From: Hippophae tibetana
Lineage: Eukaryota > Streptophyta > Magnoliopsida > Rosales > Elaeagnaceae
DNA: 64,000 bases
NCBI GenBank assembly: GCA_037013495.1
Contig: CM072807.1
Span: forward strand, 14,325,001-14,389,000
Direction: 5' to 3'
In this document: positions 13,236 to 25,581 of the stretch, in pieces
How positions within the stretch are numbered: the first letter of the stretch is position 1
Layout of the letters: every line of letters begins with the position of its first letter
Made by a program: the position numbers and the translations under genes
Notes under the pieces: generated by a model
Told to the model about the DNA's origin: nothing
The model's input: the letters and a program-made list of their open reading frames with translations, nothing else
Database searches by the model: none

Positions 13236-14135
13236 TTTGTATCTACTTTGATTTAATATGTTATTCTCTTTCTTACCTAGTATATTTTGTGTTGATTATT
13301 AATTTATTACCTCATCTTTAGTGTTTATCTTTTCCATGCTCTTTCTTATCTTTTGTTTTATATGACTTTCTAAAAAAAGTAAGGTTTTTTTTTCGAGTAA
13401 TAAGTACTTGAGTGTTGTCTATGATAAATATATAAAAGTAATGTTTACTTGAATAGTTTAAGTTTTTGGAAGAGTTTGTTTTTCAATAACTTCTAACATG
13501 GTATGAGAGTTTGAGGTTTTGTATTTAAGGCTTAATAACCCTAATTGTTGAATTATAAGTGTTTGGTTTACATGGTGTATAGAGTTAATACTTGTGGAAG
13601 AGTGATAGATGTATTAAACAATGTTTTCTCTTCCCTCAATAACATAAACTTTTGGGAGAGTTGATTTTCTAGCAACTTATAACAGTATCATCTTTCCTCT
13701 GTACTTGTTATTTATTATGGTTTGTCATGTGCATTTCTATGTCATATAAGTTATTTACACGCCTTTATAAATCTTGATTTATTTGTTGTGACTAGACTAA
13801 TATGTTCAATTTTCATTTCTATTGGTTTGTGTTGTTCACTTTTCCTAAACATGTCTTTTGTTTCTGGTTTTGGAACCTGAGTTTTTTATATACTTGGATA
13901 TTTTAGTATCAAATAAAATTCATAAGTTTTTATCACAAATCTATGTATCCATTATCTGATTTTTCTCGTAAAACCATGATCTTCAATATAATTTGATTCC
14001 TTTCTCTAAACTTTTCATAATTTTGTTTGGTTTTGGAGTTAAACTATTTTTTGCTTTTAGTGTTTTAATGAATTTTTTTATTCTTTACTTGTTTTACAAG
14101 CGAGTTTGTCTTTAATATTTTGCTTATGTATATAG
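13236..14135. other. gene-free stretch between CACTA-like and copia elements
   Basis: It contains the right copy of the direct repeat (13236-13310) and the small TRIM-like element listed separately. The rest is T-rich and without coding homology. Confidence 0.5.
13413..13683 (+). mobile_element. very small TRIM-like LTR element
   Basis: Two similar stretches of about 85 bp end in CAATAACTTCTAACA (near 13497) and AGCAACTTATAACA (near 13683). Both contain a TTTTTGGAAGAG or TTTTGGGAGAG core. The first is followed directly by TGGTATGAGAGT (13499-13510), a near match to the initiator-Met tRNA primer site TGGTATCAGAGC. The interior is only about 100 bp, with no coding capacity. Boundaries are approximate and no target duplication was found. 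Confidence 0.4.
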
Positions 14136-14696
14136 CGTTGAGAATCATGTTGATTAATTAGTTTATGCTGATCAAGTTAATCATACATAGTTGAGTTCAT
14201 GAACATGGCTTGAGCACAACTGGTACTTGAATTGATGATGGTTTACATACGTTTGGGCATAGATCCTTATAAGAACTCAATGTTGAAGTGTAACAGATCA
14301 TATGCTTGGATATATAGCCATCAAGCTTATCAAGCATATGGGTTGTAATCAAAGTTTGTTAGAATTGATTAATTGTCATTTTATGTAACCTTATCAAGCA
14401 TATGAACTACCATTTTATGTGGATTTTTACTATCATTTTATATGATTTATATTGACCTAAGGTTGTAAGAATTGGTTATAAGTTTCTGTAGCTTAAAACC
14501 ATGGGTTACAATAGTAATTTGAGTGCTTAATTGTATAAATAAATGTAACAATATACAGCTAAAATCAATCAAATAATGAAATATCATTTTCACACAAAAC
14601 TCTCTCTTTCAATTATGCTTTTCTTGCCTTATTATTCTCGTATATCTCTCATACTCAATTCCATTATTTTATGTGCTACAATAATCCATTTTAGCA
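14136..14696 (+). repeat. 5' LTR of a decayed copia element
   Basis: About 561 bp, aligning along its length with 19172-19727. Shared landmarks are the GTTGAGA start, GAGTTCATGAACATGGCTTG, CAGATCATATGC, ATGGGTTGT and the ATTCCATTATTTT end region. The first base appears mutated (C instead of T). It ends TTTTAGCA and is followed at once by a primer-binding site. The two LTRs are clearly diverged, so the insertion is old. Confidence 0.8.
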
Positions 14697-14706
14697 TGGT
14701 ATCAGA
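14697..14706 (+). promoter_or_regulatory. copia primer-binding site (tRNA-iMet type)
   Basis: TGGTATCAGA directly follows the 5' LTR. This is the usual Ty1/copia minus-strand primer site complementary to the 3' end of initiator Met tRNA. Confidence 0.8.
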
Positions 14707-14742
14707 ACTTTGAAGCTATGTTGGCTTCATAGTTTCATATAG

Positions 14743-17700
14743 TTATGGTTGATCCATTAGAAGTGGCTTATAATTTACGCTAAAATGAAGATCCAAGAAC
14801 CTACAATCATGAAGTGCTCTTTCTATAACATACTAGTTACAATAAAGTTAGACAAAAACAATTTTACAATTTAGAAGCATCAAATCTTAAAGATTTTTAG
14901 AAGTTTAGATTTAGAGAGCTATGTTCATGAAAATCCACCATTAAAATTTCTTTCTAATGTTACTTTGAATGATAATTAAATTTTTTTTGGAAGAAACAAG
15001 ATGATAGATTAGGTTGTTGGCTTATGATTTGTATGTCAAATTATGTACTAAAAGAAATTGATGGATTTGATATGACATATGAAACTTGGAGCATGTTAGA
15101 GAAGAAGTTCACTTCTAAGCCTAGAGCAAGGATGATACAATTGAATGAAGTACTACAAAACAAAACTTTAAGAAGAGAAATTTTTCTGTTCATGATTATG
15201 TTTTTCGAGTAAAATTTTTGTGTGATGAATTGATATCAACTAGCTACAATGCTATAGATGAGGAGAAGCTTATGTATATGATTAGTGGATTGGATGAATC
15301 ATTTGATAGTGTTTTTTACAACACTCACAAAAAAGATGTTGATAGAGAGAATCATTATAAATTATGCAAAAACCTTTATGTCAAGCCACGAAAGTAGACT
15401 AGAGTGCAGAAAACAACTCTAATCTCACCACTTCCAACTGTTAATGTTTCTACCAAAGTAGATGTTGTAATGAAAACTTCAAAAAGCAATCTGAAATTGG
15501 AATTAACTCTTCTATGCAACAACTAACTATCTCTAACAATCAACATAATATTGGTGTAAGATCTTATCAAAGTGTCTCTAAAAATGCATAAAACTATGCT
15601 TATTTTGGTGACAATAGAGGTAGGGGTCGAGGTTTTGGTAGAGGAGGAGGAGGAAACAAAGCTCGGTGTCAATTGTGGTAGAATTGGACATTTTCCATTA
15701 ATTTTTGGCACTAATTTGATCAAAATTTTCAACAAGTTGATAAAAATCCAACTACTCAAACTAACTATCAATCTTTTTCACCTCAACCTTCCTTTAACCA
15801 TAGTCAAGTCAGAGCATCAAATATTTAGTCGTTTCAACCTCCAAGGCCTCCTAGACCTCCTATGCATGCAATGTTTGCATCTCAAATAGGACTAATTCAT
15901 GCCACCAACACCTTTATTTCACTCTTCTCCTTATCAAAATGCATTCATTTTATGCCTTATTCCTCACATTATTCTTCTGTTCCTTCACATGTTAGTTCTA
16001 TCAATGTACCTACATCTTACAATGTACCTGAAGTGTCATAGGTATCATATTGGTTTCTAGATTCAGGAGCAAGTCATCATGTGATTGATGATCCTAGTAA
16101 TTTGACATCTACCTAACCCTATCTAGGTACTTAATGTTTAATGATTGGTAATGGTGTAGGATTTCTATCTCTCATATAGACCAAAATTATTTTCACGCTT
16201 TAGGATTATATCATAGAAATATTACCATGAATAATATGCTTCTTGTCCCTAGTATAACCAAGAACTTACTTAGTGTGTCAAAGTTGGCTCATAACAATTC
16301 AGTTTTCTTTGAATTTCACTCTAACTATTGTAGGAGAGAGGTGTTCCTTTAGGGCTCACTCAGTGATGGCATTTACAAATTTAATTTGTAGCTCCATAAA
16401 AATGGTCATCTAGGCAATGTCTTGTAGATGCCTAGTGATGCTATGAATAAGCCTACTACTTGTGTTGCAAAATTTTCTGATATTTCTCTTTGGCACCAGA
16501 GGATGGGGCATGCCTCACTCTCAGTTTCCAAGAAAGCTCTCTCACAATGTAATATTACCTTTAACTTTGGAAATCTTGTAACATCGATGCGTGTTGCTTG
16601 TCAACATGAGAAAAATCATAAACTATCTTCCTCTACCTCTTTACGTAAAACAACTGCTCTTCTTGAGATCGTACACTTAGATGTTTGAGTTTCTCCTATT
16701 ACTTCATCTAATGGACATCAATATTACTTAAATTTTATTGATTATTTTTTTAGATACAAAAGGATTTATGTCCTTAAAATTAAGGCTTTTTCATATCAAT
16801 AATTTCTCCAGTTTAAAGCTCAAGTTGAGCTCCAAACTGGCGAAAAGGGTAAAGTTGTACAAAGTGATTAGGGAGAAGAATTTCAATCCCTCATTGCATT
16901 TCTAAATCAATTTAGCATAATTCATCATACATCTTGTCCTTATACACATGAACAAAATGGTATTGTCGAGAGAAAACATAGGCATATCGTGGATCTTGGG
17001 TTGACTATGCTAAGTTATGCTTCACTTCCCATAAGTTATTGGGATGAAAATTTCTTTTCTAGTGTGTTTATTATCAATCATCTTCCCAATTTAGTTTTTT
17101 ATGATAAATCATCTCTAGAAAATCTTTTTAACCTAAAACCAGAGTACAGTTTTCTAAGAGTCTTTGTGTGTGTTTTTTTTCCTTGTTTGCAACCCTATAA
17201 CACAATAAACTGGAAAATAGGTCTCAAGTATGCACATTTCTTGGCTATAGCCCACGTCACAAGGGTTACAAATTCTTATGCTCAAATGATTGACTTTATC
17301 TTAGTCATGATGTTGTCCACTATGAATATAAGTTTCTTCATAAGTCAAGTTCTATTTCATCTCTTTCTAATTCTTTAATTCCATCATCTTTCAAAACTAT
17401 TCTTCTTGTTCTTAATACTCAATATGTCCAATCTAATTCTCATACTCCTAAGTTGTCTACATCTTCATTGATGTTTTATCTCCTAATAGTTCTTCTACTA
17501 ATTCCATTCCAAATGTTAACATTTCTTCTAAGTCATCTCTTGAGTCATCCCTTTCTCTACGTGTTGCTTCTAAATCACATATTCCTTTACTTGTGAATAA
17601 TCATCCCATGATTACTAAAGCTAAACAAGGTATCCACAAACCAAAAAACGTTTCTACCTACTAATGTTGATAGTATTAAGATTGAACCTACTTTTGTTAA

Positions 17701-18960
17701 ACAAGCCCTAGCATCACCATCATGGTTTAAGTTTGCGCAACATGAATTTAATGCCTTGGTTAAAAATAAAATATGGGTTCTTGTTCCACCTCCTCCTAAT
17801 TGAACAATCATTCCAGGTAAATGGATTATTCGTGCTAAATGACTTCCGTCTAGACAACTTGATGAACACAAATATAGAATTGTTGCACAAGGTTACAAAC
17901 AAGTACCAAACTTTGATTTTTTTGAGACTTTTAGTCCAGTTTTTAAGTAAGTAACTATCAGAATTATTCTTACACTTACACTATCTAAATACTAAAAAAT
18001 GCATCAATTAGATAACAATAATGCCTTTTATGAAGTAGCTCATGGCTTTGAACATCCAGACTTTTCTTATTATGTATGTAAATTGGAAAAAGACCATTTA
18101 TGGATTGAAGTAAGCATCACGTGCTTGGTTTGAAACTTTGAGTGTAGCTCTTAGTGATTTGGGATTTGCAAGGTCCCAAGTTGATTTCTATTTATTTCAA
18201 AACTCACCTCCACTTCCACTCTTTATCTTTTAGTTTATGTTGATGATATCATTATCACAAGGAGTGACGAGGATGAAATACAACTTTTCATTACTACATT
18301 GAATGCGAAGTTTACTCTCAAATACATGGGTATGCTTAGCCAGGATTGAAGTCATTTATCTTGACAATGGTGATTTATTGTTAACACAACAAAAGTACAT
18401 AAGAGAATTACTTATTCAATCAAAACATGATCAGCCTAAACCTATAACTACCCCTATGGCTTCTGCTTACACCTTGTTTGCTTCTAAAGGCAAGCTCTTT
18501 CATAATCCTAATTTATATCGCAGTATTGTTAGGGCATTTTAGTACACCATCATCACGAGACCTAATATCAATTTTCCTATCATTTCATGGCAGCTCCAAG
18601 GAATTGGCATGCTCTGAAGCGAATTCTCAAGTACCTGAAGAGTACATTGTGTCATGGATTAGTATTCAAGCCATTTTCCCAACTACTTCTTCAAGGTTTT
18701 ATAGATGCAAACTGAGATAGTGACCCCGATGATCATTGTTCTACTTTTTGCATTGTCATTTTTTAGGAACCAATCCTATTTACTGGATGTCGAAGAAGCA
18801 AGCCAGTGGTTCATGCTCTAGTATTGAAGCGAAATATCGCTTCTTAGCCAATGCCACTTCAGAGGTCCTATGGATTCAAGATTTTCTCACTGAGCTTCAC
18901 ATTTGCTTACCATCATCGCTATTATCTAGTGTGATAATCTTAGTATTGTCCAACTAGCAG
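14743..18960 (+). pseudogene. decayed Ty1/copia gag-pol
   Basis: All copia domains can be followed in order, but in shifting frames with many stops. Gag helices lie at about 14743-15400 (TYETWSMLEKKFTSKP; the VKFLCDELIS region). A zinc knuckle (CGRIGHF) is near 15670-15690. The protease motif is FLDSGASHH near 16050-16080. The pre-integrase stretch is LWHQRMGHASL near 16490. Integrase acidic residues are seen as HLDV (about 16675), QSD (about 16861) and GIVERKHRH (about 16963-16990). RT follows (VAQGYKQVPNFDFFETFSP near 17880-17940) with an intact YVDD at 18236-18247. RNase H comes last (SSIEAKYRFLANATSEVLW near 18800-18880). Order PR-IN-RT-RH is diagnostic of copia. It is dead: no open frame exceeds about 130 codons. 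Confidence 0.85.
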
Positions 18961-19160
18961 CAAATCATATTTTACATTCTTGAATGAAAATATGTGGAGT
19001 TAACTTTTCTTTTTGTCTGAGAAAATGTTCTTGCCAAGCAATTGCTCATTAATCATATTCCCACTTTGGATCAACTTGTTGATTTTCTAACCAAGGCTTT
19101 ACCTATTGCATCCTTTGTTCCCTTTCATAGCAAACTGAGTTTCATGATCATGCAACTCAG

Positions 19161-19171
19161 TTTGAGAGGGG
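19161..19171 (+). promoter_or_regulatory. copia polypurine tract
   Basis: TTTGAGAGGGG directly precedes the TGTTGAGA start of the 3' LTR, the expected place for the plus-strand primer. Confidence 0.7.
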
Positions 19172-19727
19172 TGTTGAGATCATACTGATCAATCAGTTCA
19201 TGTTGATCAAGCTAATCATATGCAACTGAGTTCATGAACATGGCTTGAGCATAGTTGGTACATGAATTGGTGGTGGTTTACATAGATTTGGGTAGAGATC
19301 ATTATAAGAACTTAGTATTGAAGTGTAGCAGATCATATGCCTAGATGTATAGCTTTCAAACCTTTCAAGCACATGGGTTGTTATCAAAGTTTGTTAGAGT
19401 TGATTAACTATCATTTTATGTATCCCCCTCATGCACATAGGCTATGATTTTATGTGGGTTTTTCCTATCATCTTATGTGATTTGTATTGATGTAAGGTTG
19501 TAAGAATTGGTTATTATTTTATGGAGCTTAAAACCATGGGTTACATTATTAATTTGAGTGCTTGATTGTATAAATAAATGTAACAATATACGGTTGAAAT
19601 CAATCAAGAAATGCAGTATCATTTTCTTATAAAAATCTTTCAATTATGTTTTTCTTACCTCATACTTATTGCATGTGTCTCATACTCAATTCCATTATTT
19701 TGTAAGCTGCAATCTTATATTTTAGTA
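19172..19727 (+). repeat. 3' LTR of the decayed copia element
   Basis: Starts TGTTGAGA and ends TTTTAGTA, about 556 bp. It matches the 5' LTR at 14136-14696 throughout with scattered substitutions and small indels. Five-base flanks (TATAG left, TGTGA right) do not match, so either the target duplication has decayed or the ends are a recombination product. Confidence 0.8.
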
Positions 19728-21049
19728 TGTGATACATGTTGAAATTCTCAACTAAATCTTAAATTTGAATTAATAATGTACCTAAAATTAAATATATAGA
19801 CTATTAGTTTACTGTTACGAAAATATAGATACATATGTTAACATTTTGTTAAATAAGAGTACTATTAATTTATAAAACCTTTTAAATAATGAAATTATTC
19901 TTTATTTATATCACATGTGATATATATATATGATAAATTTTTTAATTTAAAAACATAAAATTAGTTTATTTATATACATAAAAGTAAATAAAAAGATTAT
20001 TATTATACTACTTAGTGTGTGTATATATATATATATTTATTTGAGAATTTCCAGTTTCCTTAATAATTTGTCGTAGCTAGAAATAAGTTTTATAACAAGG
20101 AAATTATTATTTTTAGAGCATATAACATTAACGTTAAATTAATTTAAATTTTTTTGTAATTTAATATTATAATATTTTTATAAATATTAATCTTATTATG
20201 ATATTAATAAAAGTTGTTAGATATTAAAATTACTCTTATAAAAATTATGATTAACACATAAATAAACTCTTATAAAAATTATGATTAACACATAAATAAA
20301 CTCTTATAAAAATTATGATTAATACGTAAATAAACTGTAGCTAGCAGAGAGTTATAATCAGTAGATACTGCCTAAAGAAAGTGACTGGTTGCTTAACTCT
20401 AATTCTTTAACCACCAACTTGTTAATACATAACTTCCACATAGTAAGTGATAACTGCCTCTCTTGCTTTAAAAATCAGTATAAAATTGCATCTAATTGTT
20501 CAATTTAACTTCTTCTTTTTTTATTTTGTATATAAATAGTGTTTGAAGTTCTTCTAGGGTGCAACTAGTCTCAAATTAACTATTTATTTTTCAAATATTC
20601 TCAAATGGAATTTAAAAAATTTAGAAAAGAAATATCAGACTCAGAATAAAAATAGAAAAAGTATATTTATAATAATTTGTTATATAACAATAAATTATAT
20701 TAGATAGTTTAAATAATAATAATAATAATAAATAATTAAGAGTTTGCCGTAAATAAAAGTTTGTTTAAAATTAACTTTATAAATAAGGGTAATAAAGTAA
20801 ACTCACAACAAAATGATTGGAAAGGCTTGATTGAGACCCGGAGTGTTTAAATCAAACTTAACCAGCCCATCTTTGTCCATGAACTCTTAATAATACCAAA
20901 TAAAACTCGACCTTTGGAAGCTAAAACCGTCTCTAGCTCCAACTCCTTTCCATTTACATTTTCTCTTTAAATCTATTATCTCTCTTTCCCACTTTCCCGC
21001 AAACCAAACAATAAAATAACACAAACCCAATTGATCTTTCCCTTCGCTG
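19728..21049. other. upstream region of the NSP2-like gene
   Basis: AT-rich DNA without other genes. It holds the 34-bp tandem repeat at 20233-20334. A TATA-like TTTATAAATAA lies at about 20778-20788, some 265 bp before the start codon, and the stretch just before the ATG is pyrimidine-rich and looks like a leader. No confirmed promoter element can be claimed. Confidence 0.4.
20233..20334. repeat. 34-bp tandem repeat, three copies, upstream of the GRAS gene
   Basis: CTCTTATAAAAATTATGATT starts the unit at 20233, 20267 and 20301, exactly 34 bp apart. The first two copies are nearly identical and the third has a few changes. It lies about 720-820 bp upstream of the start codon. Confidence 0.9.
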
Positions 21050-22579
21050 ATGGCCCTAGTTAGCTCATCCATGGTGACCATCTCCATGGATGACGGACTC
21101 GACCTCGATTTATCAGGTTGTAGCACCACCACCACCACCACTACAACTGCGACCATTACCACTACTACATCAAACACCGACCATCAACATGGTTGTACCT
21201 GGAACGATTGGTCACCGGTCATTGATTGGGACGCTTTCACTGGTGGTCACGACGATTTCCGTGACCTCATTGAATCTATGATGGATGAAGATGGCGTTAA
21301 GCTAGACACTAGTCGTGAAATCGATCAAGAAGGGTGTAACAGTAATTCCACTGCTTCGATAGGTGACGCGATGATAGTGGATGAAGAAACCAACGGTAGT
21401 GATGAAGATACCAAAGGGCTTAGGCTCGTTCATCTTTTGATGGCGGCCGCTGAAGCACTCACTGGTGCTAACAAGAGTCGGGATCTGGCTCGGGTGATAT
21501 TCGTTCGGCTCAAGGAGTTAATCTCTCCCACTGAGGGCTCGAACATGGAGAGATTAGCGGCGTATTTTACCGATGCCCTTCAAGGTTTGCTAGAAGGGAC
21601 CAGGGATACTGTACACGGTAAACATTTTATTAGTAATGGACCCCACCATCGTGATGATTATCATCATCATCATCAAATGGAAGTGATCGCTGCGTTTCAG
21701 CTACTTCAAGACATGTCTCCATATGTTAAGTTTGGGCATTTTACGGCCAATCAAGCTATTCTTGAAGCAGTGGTCCATGATAGAAGGGTGCACATAGTGG
21801 ACTATGATATCATGGAAGGGATCCAATGGGCCTCTTTGATGCAGGCCCTTGTGTCCAAAAAAGATGGCCCACCAGTCCCGCATCTCCGCATCACAGCCTT
21901 AACAAGAGGCAATGGTGGCCGGAGACAAATTGGAACTATACAAGAGACTGGCCGCCGACTAGTAGCCTTTGCAGCCTCAATTGGTCAGCCATTTTCATTT
22001 CATCAATGTAGAATGGATTCAGATGAAACGTTTACACCATCTGCACTCAAGTTAGTTAAAGGGGAGACCTTAATTTTCAATTGCATGTTGAACCTTCCAC
22101 ATTTTTCTTATAGATCCCCTGAATCAATTGCTTCATTTTTGTCCGGAGCCAAAACTTTAAGTCCAAGACTAATGACTCTAGTTGAAGAGGAGGTTATGAC
22201 AGTTGGTGATGGAGGGTTTGTGGCACGTTTTATTGATTCGTTGTATCACTATTCAGCTGTGTATGACTCATTAGAAGCAGGGTGTCCAACACAAACTAGA
22301 TCCAGAGCTTTAGTGGAAAGAGTATTCATAGGCCCTAGAATAGCTGGGTTATTGAGTCGGATCTACCGAGCTGAAAAAGATGAAATGTGTTCTTGGGGTA
22401 ATTGGTTAGTTTCAATGGGATCTAAAGCAGTGCAAATAAGTAATGCTAATAGGGTTCAAGCAAAACTTTTGTTGGGTTTATTCAATGATGGTTATAGAGT
22501 TGAGGAATTGGCTAACAATAGGCTTGTTTTGGGTTGGAAATCAAGGCGTTTGCTCTCAGCTTCTGTTTGGACATCTTAG
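21050..22579 (+). CDS. NSP2: GRAS-family transcriptional regulator, NSP2-like
   Basis: A single uninterrupted 509-codon frame, intronless as is usual for GRAS genes. The variable N-terminus has a poly-Thr tract (residues 26-40) and an acidic [20 protein letters not shown] block (51-70) typical of NSP2. The GRAS domain starts at about 123: a leucine-rich region with [12 protein letters not shown] (126-137), a VHIID-type motif VHIVDYD (247-253), a second leucine-rich region, a PFYRE-like part, and a C-terminal SAW region rich in Trp (449-507). A His-rich patch sits at 199-209. By family knowledge NSP2 acts in the nucleus with NSP1 downstream of calcium signalling in mycorrhizal and nodulation signalling, and in strigolactone biosynthesis. 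Start chosen as the first ATG; Met8 and Met13 are alternatives. Codon use and GC are normal for a host gene. A closely related SCL26-type GRAS paralogue is the main alternative. Confidence 0.88.
   Translation: MALVSSSMVTISMDDGLDLDLSGCSTTTTTTTTATITTTTSNTDHQHGCTWNDWSPVIDWDAFTGGHDDFRDLIESMMDEDGVKLDTSREIDQEGCNSNSTASIGDAMIVDEETNGSDEDTKGLRLVHLLMAAAEALTGANKSRDLARVIFVRLKELISPTEGSNMERLAAYFTDALQGLLEGTRDTVHGKHFISNGPHHRDDYHHHHQMEVIAAFQLLQDMSPYVKFGHFTANQAILEAVVHDRRVHIVDYDIMEGIQWASLMQALVSKKDGPPVPHLRITALTRGNGGRRQIGTIQETGRRLVAFAASIGQPFSFHQCRMDSDETFTPSALKLVKGETLIFNCMLNLPHFSYRSPESIASFLSGAKTLSPRLMTLVEEEVMTVGDGGFVARFIDSLYHYSAVYDSLEAGCPTQTRSRALVERVFIGPRIAGLLSRIYRAEKDEMCSWGNWLVSMGSKAVQISNANRVQAKLLLGLFNDGYRVEELANNRLVLGWKSRRLLSASVWTS
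21492..21512 (+). promoter_or_regulatory. putative miR171h-type target site in the NSP2-like coding region
   Basis: GGGTGATATTCGTTCGGCTC, encoding the start of RVIFVRL, aligns with the complement of the miR171h subgroup as I recall it. Against the rice-type variant there is one clear mismatch near the centre and one G:U pair. Against the Medicago-type variant there is a further central G:U pair and an end mismatch. NSP2 is a documented miR171h target limiting mycorrhizal colonisation. The central mismatch makes cleavage in this species uncertain. Confidence 0.6.
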
Positions 22580-24597
22580 AACTCTGATATATGTATAAAA
22601 ATATGCCTTTTTTCAATTGCAATTTTCTCTATTTTATTTATCTATTTATTTGGTTCCAAGCTAAAGCAGCTTCAGGATTTCTAAGCATCTCTCAAGTGTG
22701 TTGTCTTGCCTCCTTAGTTTTATTTAAAATTTACAACTTTTAATTTTGAGGATTTGATTCAATATTTTTCTTTCCTTTACATAAAAGTTTTTTTTTTTTG
22801 TTGATAATTTTTGTTTTTCAATTTCAGGCTGTTCATTTTCGCCAATTTTGTTTTTTAATTGTCCTCGATCATATTTTAACTAGAAGATTGACAAACACTT
22901 TCTTTGTTTTTGGAATGTTTCGCATTTCCAGATATTAAATTTCCAAAACTTTTTTTTTATTTGTATGTAACATAACTTATTTTTAATTCATATAAAAAAT
23001 ACATATCTTGTTTATCATATGTATTTTTTTTTTCTTAACGTAAATAACATTATTTTTTTAAGAAAATTAAAAGATGAACTATATAAATAAATAAGTAGTA
23101 TAAAAACTGGAGTATTGTTTTTCAAATATAATTTTATCAAAAATTAGATTTTGAACGTATGATAGCTTCTAAGGTTTCTATAATTTCTTATTGGTTTGAT
23201 CTGATCATTGAGTTCCACAGTTTGTTTTTAAGTGCTGCTGACAGGGCCAACGATATACCAATCTATTTTATAATGTTTACAATTTACGTAACAATAGTTG
23301 TGAGACAATATAATTAATCATACTAATTGTTAAAAAAACACACACTGGTGAGACTGTTTGATGCTTACAGAAGCAGCACACATAAAAAAAAAAAAAAAAG
23401 CCTAGTGGCTACCACACGGGACCAGTACGGATTCAATATTATTCTCCATTGAATTTGACCCCATTTTTAATTTTAAATAGGCAAGAAAAGAGTTTTTTTT
23501 TCATTATGTATTAATTTTACTCTATTAATATATTAATTCTATAATTATTAAAATAATTTTTTTTTCGGATGAAATTAATTTTATTTTTATTTAAAAAAGA
23601 TTATTTCTCATGGGCATACCTTCGATAGAAAAGAGTGAAATCCATTTCTTCATCTTCTTTCCCAAATCTCAAGATATGGAAAACTTTTTCAAAATATTTG
23701 ATACCACTCAATAATATTACATTAATAATTTTATCTAATGTAATCTTATTACTTTATTGCGAGTATTTAGAGAAAAAAAATTAGTAAAGAGATATAGAGA
23801 GGAAAGATTGGGAGGGAGATAGAGTTTATTTTAAATTAAAAAGAAAGAAAAATTCAATTATACTATTACAAAATATTATTTTTTAAAGAATTCAATTAAT
23901 TTGATCTAAACATGATTAAATAAAAATAATTTAATAATTATAAGATTAATGTATCAATTAAATAAAGTTACATTGATGAAAAAAAAACAATATATATATG
24001 AAAATTTTCATTAATTATTATTTTGTTTCACTTATTGGTAATTCCTCTGCTATTATAAAATATTAATATTATGTGTCTCTATATAGTAAGTTATAAGAAA
24101 CCTTATATAAATTAAAATTAACAATTGTTATTAATGATAATTATAATGTGTCAAGGGGACAATTAACCTCACAAAAAATTTTCATTTGGAAATATTTTTT
24201 ACCGTATTAGAGAATCACTTTATCTGGAAAGAGAAAAACTTATGAGTTCTTACCCTCGGATCTCGATCTCTCTCTCTCAACAATATGGTATGCATGGTTT
24301 AAATAACTTTCTACTAATTAATTTTCATATCTGAAAATAATGGATAAATTTTGATGCCCCTGGCAGGGATGGAAAATAGATTAAAAGACATTAAGTTGGG
24401 GTCAATTTGATATTGGCCCAATACTATAAGTATAAATACAAACACAATCTGATAGGTAAAAGATCAAAAATATCCCCAAAATTTAAGAAATCTTCATAAA
24501 TACTTTTAAGATTTCAAAAAATTCAGAAATATATCTGAAGACATAAGGGAAGTTCAATTTAATAGTTATCAAAAATACCTTTAAGGTTTAATAAAAA
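22580..24597. other. gene-free stretch between the GRAS gene and the pararetrovirus copy
   Basis: It begins with the T-rich 3' flank of the GRAS gene, presumably 3' UTR, and is then AT-rich DNA. No coding homology or bounded element was seen. The left border of the viral copy is somewhere in about 24400-24597, in sequence that may be viral leader but cannot be assigned by eye. Confidence 0.5.
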
Positions 24598-25564
24598 ATG
24601 AAAGAAGAAAAAATAAATCAAGAAATAATAGACATAGAAACAGAAAACATTTCATGATGTTTTTCACAAGAAATGATAATAAGTAAAAAAAAAATTGAAG
24701 AAATTCAAAAAATAAATTTAAATCTTAAAGAAAGAGATGAATTTAAAAAACTATCATTTTTATTAAGAAAATTATTCCTTAGAAAAATATATAATCTATT
24801 ATGTCATAAGTAATAAAAAAATGAGTATTAAAATTACAGATACAAAAAGAAGATATAATATACTATTAATTGATAAAAAAACTATATTAAATAAGTTATC
24901 AAAAATTCCTCATAAAGATAAAGAAAAAATTGGATACATCAATTTAGGAGAAATTCAAATATTAATAAAAACTCATTTTAGAGAAGGAATATATACACCG
25001 ATAAAAATAGCATTATTAGATAATAGAATAATAAATAGACAGAATGCCTTATTAGAAATGATCCATGGTAATTTAGGATACAAAAAACTAAAATTTATAG
25101 CATATCCTAGATTTATTATAAATATACATGATAAAAATTTAAATCAAGTATTAAGTCTAGCTTATGAATTTGAAAGATGAGATTTAATAAAAGAATGAAA
25201 TAATCAATTTTCAATACATTATCTAGTGGCATATTCTTTAACAAATAGTCATAATAGTTCAATATATAGACAAACTAAATTTAAAGAAATAGGTAAAACT
25301 TTTAAGGAATTTGGACAAATAATAAAACAAGAAATACTAACAGACTTTAAAATACCAGAAGAATGGAAATTAGATATCAAAGAAAAACCCTTAATAACAT
25401 GAAGAAATAGTAATATTGTTAAAACTAATAGCATACCAAGATTTACTTTTATAGATCATGAAGGAGAAACTTCTAATAAAAAAGAAGTTAAAAAACTAGA
25501 AAATGAAGTTAAAATAATGAAGGTATTAGTTTATGATTGTATATTAGGAAAAAATAATGTTTAG
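24598..25564 (+). pseudogene. endogenous caulimovirid movement-protein gene (disabled)
   Basis: The longest open piece, 24821-25180, has the core of a 30K-superfamily cell-to-cell movement protein as found in caulimovirids. A strand of the type GEIQILIKTHFREGI is followed by TPIKIALLDNRI and GNLGYKKLKF. This family lines plasmodesmata with tubules in infected cells. The gene is broken. The amino-terminal part (ATG at 24598) is in a different frame and has TGA at 24655 and a double stop at about 24806. The main frame has TGA at 25178, 25196 and 25400 before its natural-looking end at 25562. All four single in-frame stops are TGA, several where Trp would fit. It is the first gene of an integrated viral copy that resumes after 39745. 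Confidence 0.8.
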
Positions 25565-25581
25565 AGATAAAATAAAAAAAT

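Noticed and set aside
20887..21281. Frames overlapping the start of the GRAS gene on the minus strand and in another plus frame
   Set aside because: Shadows of the poly-Thr coding tract; no independent homology.
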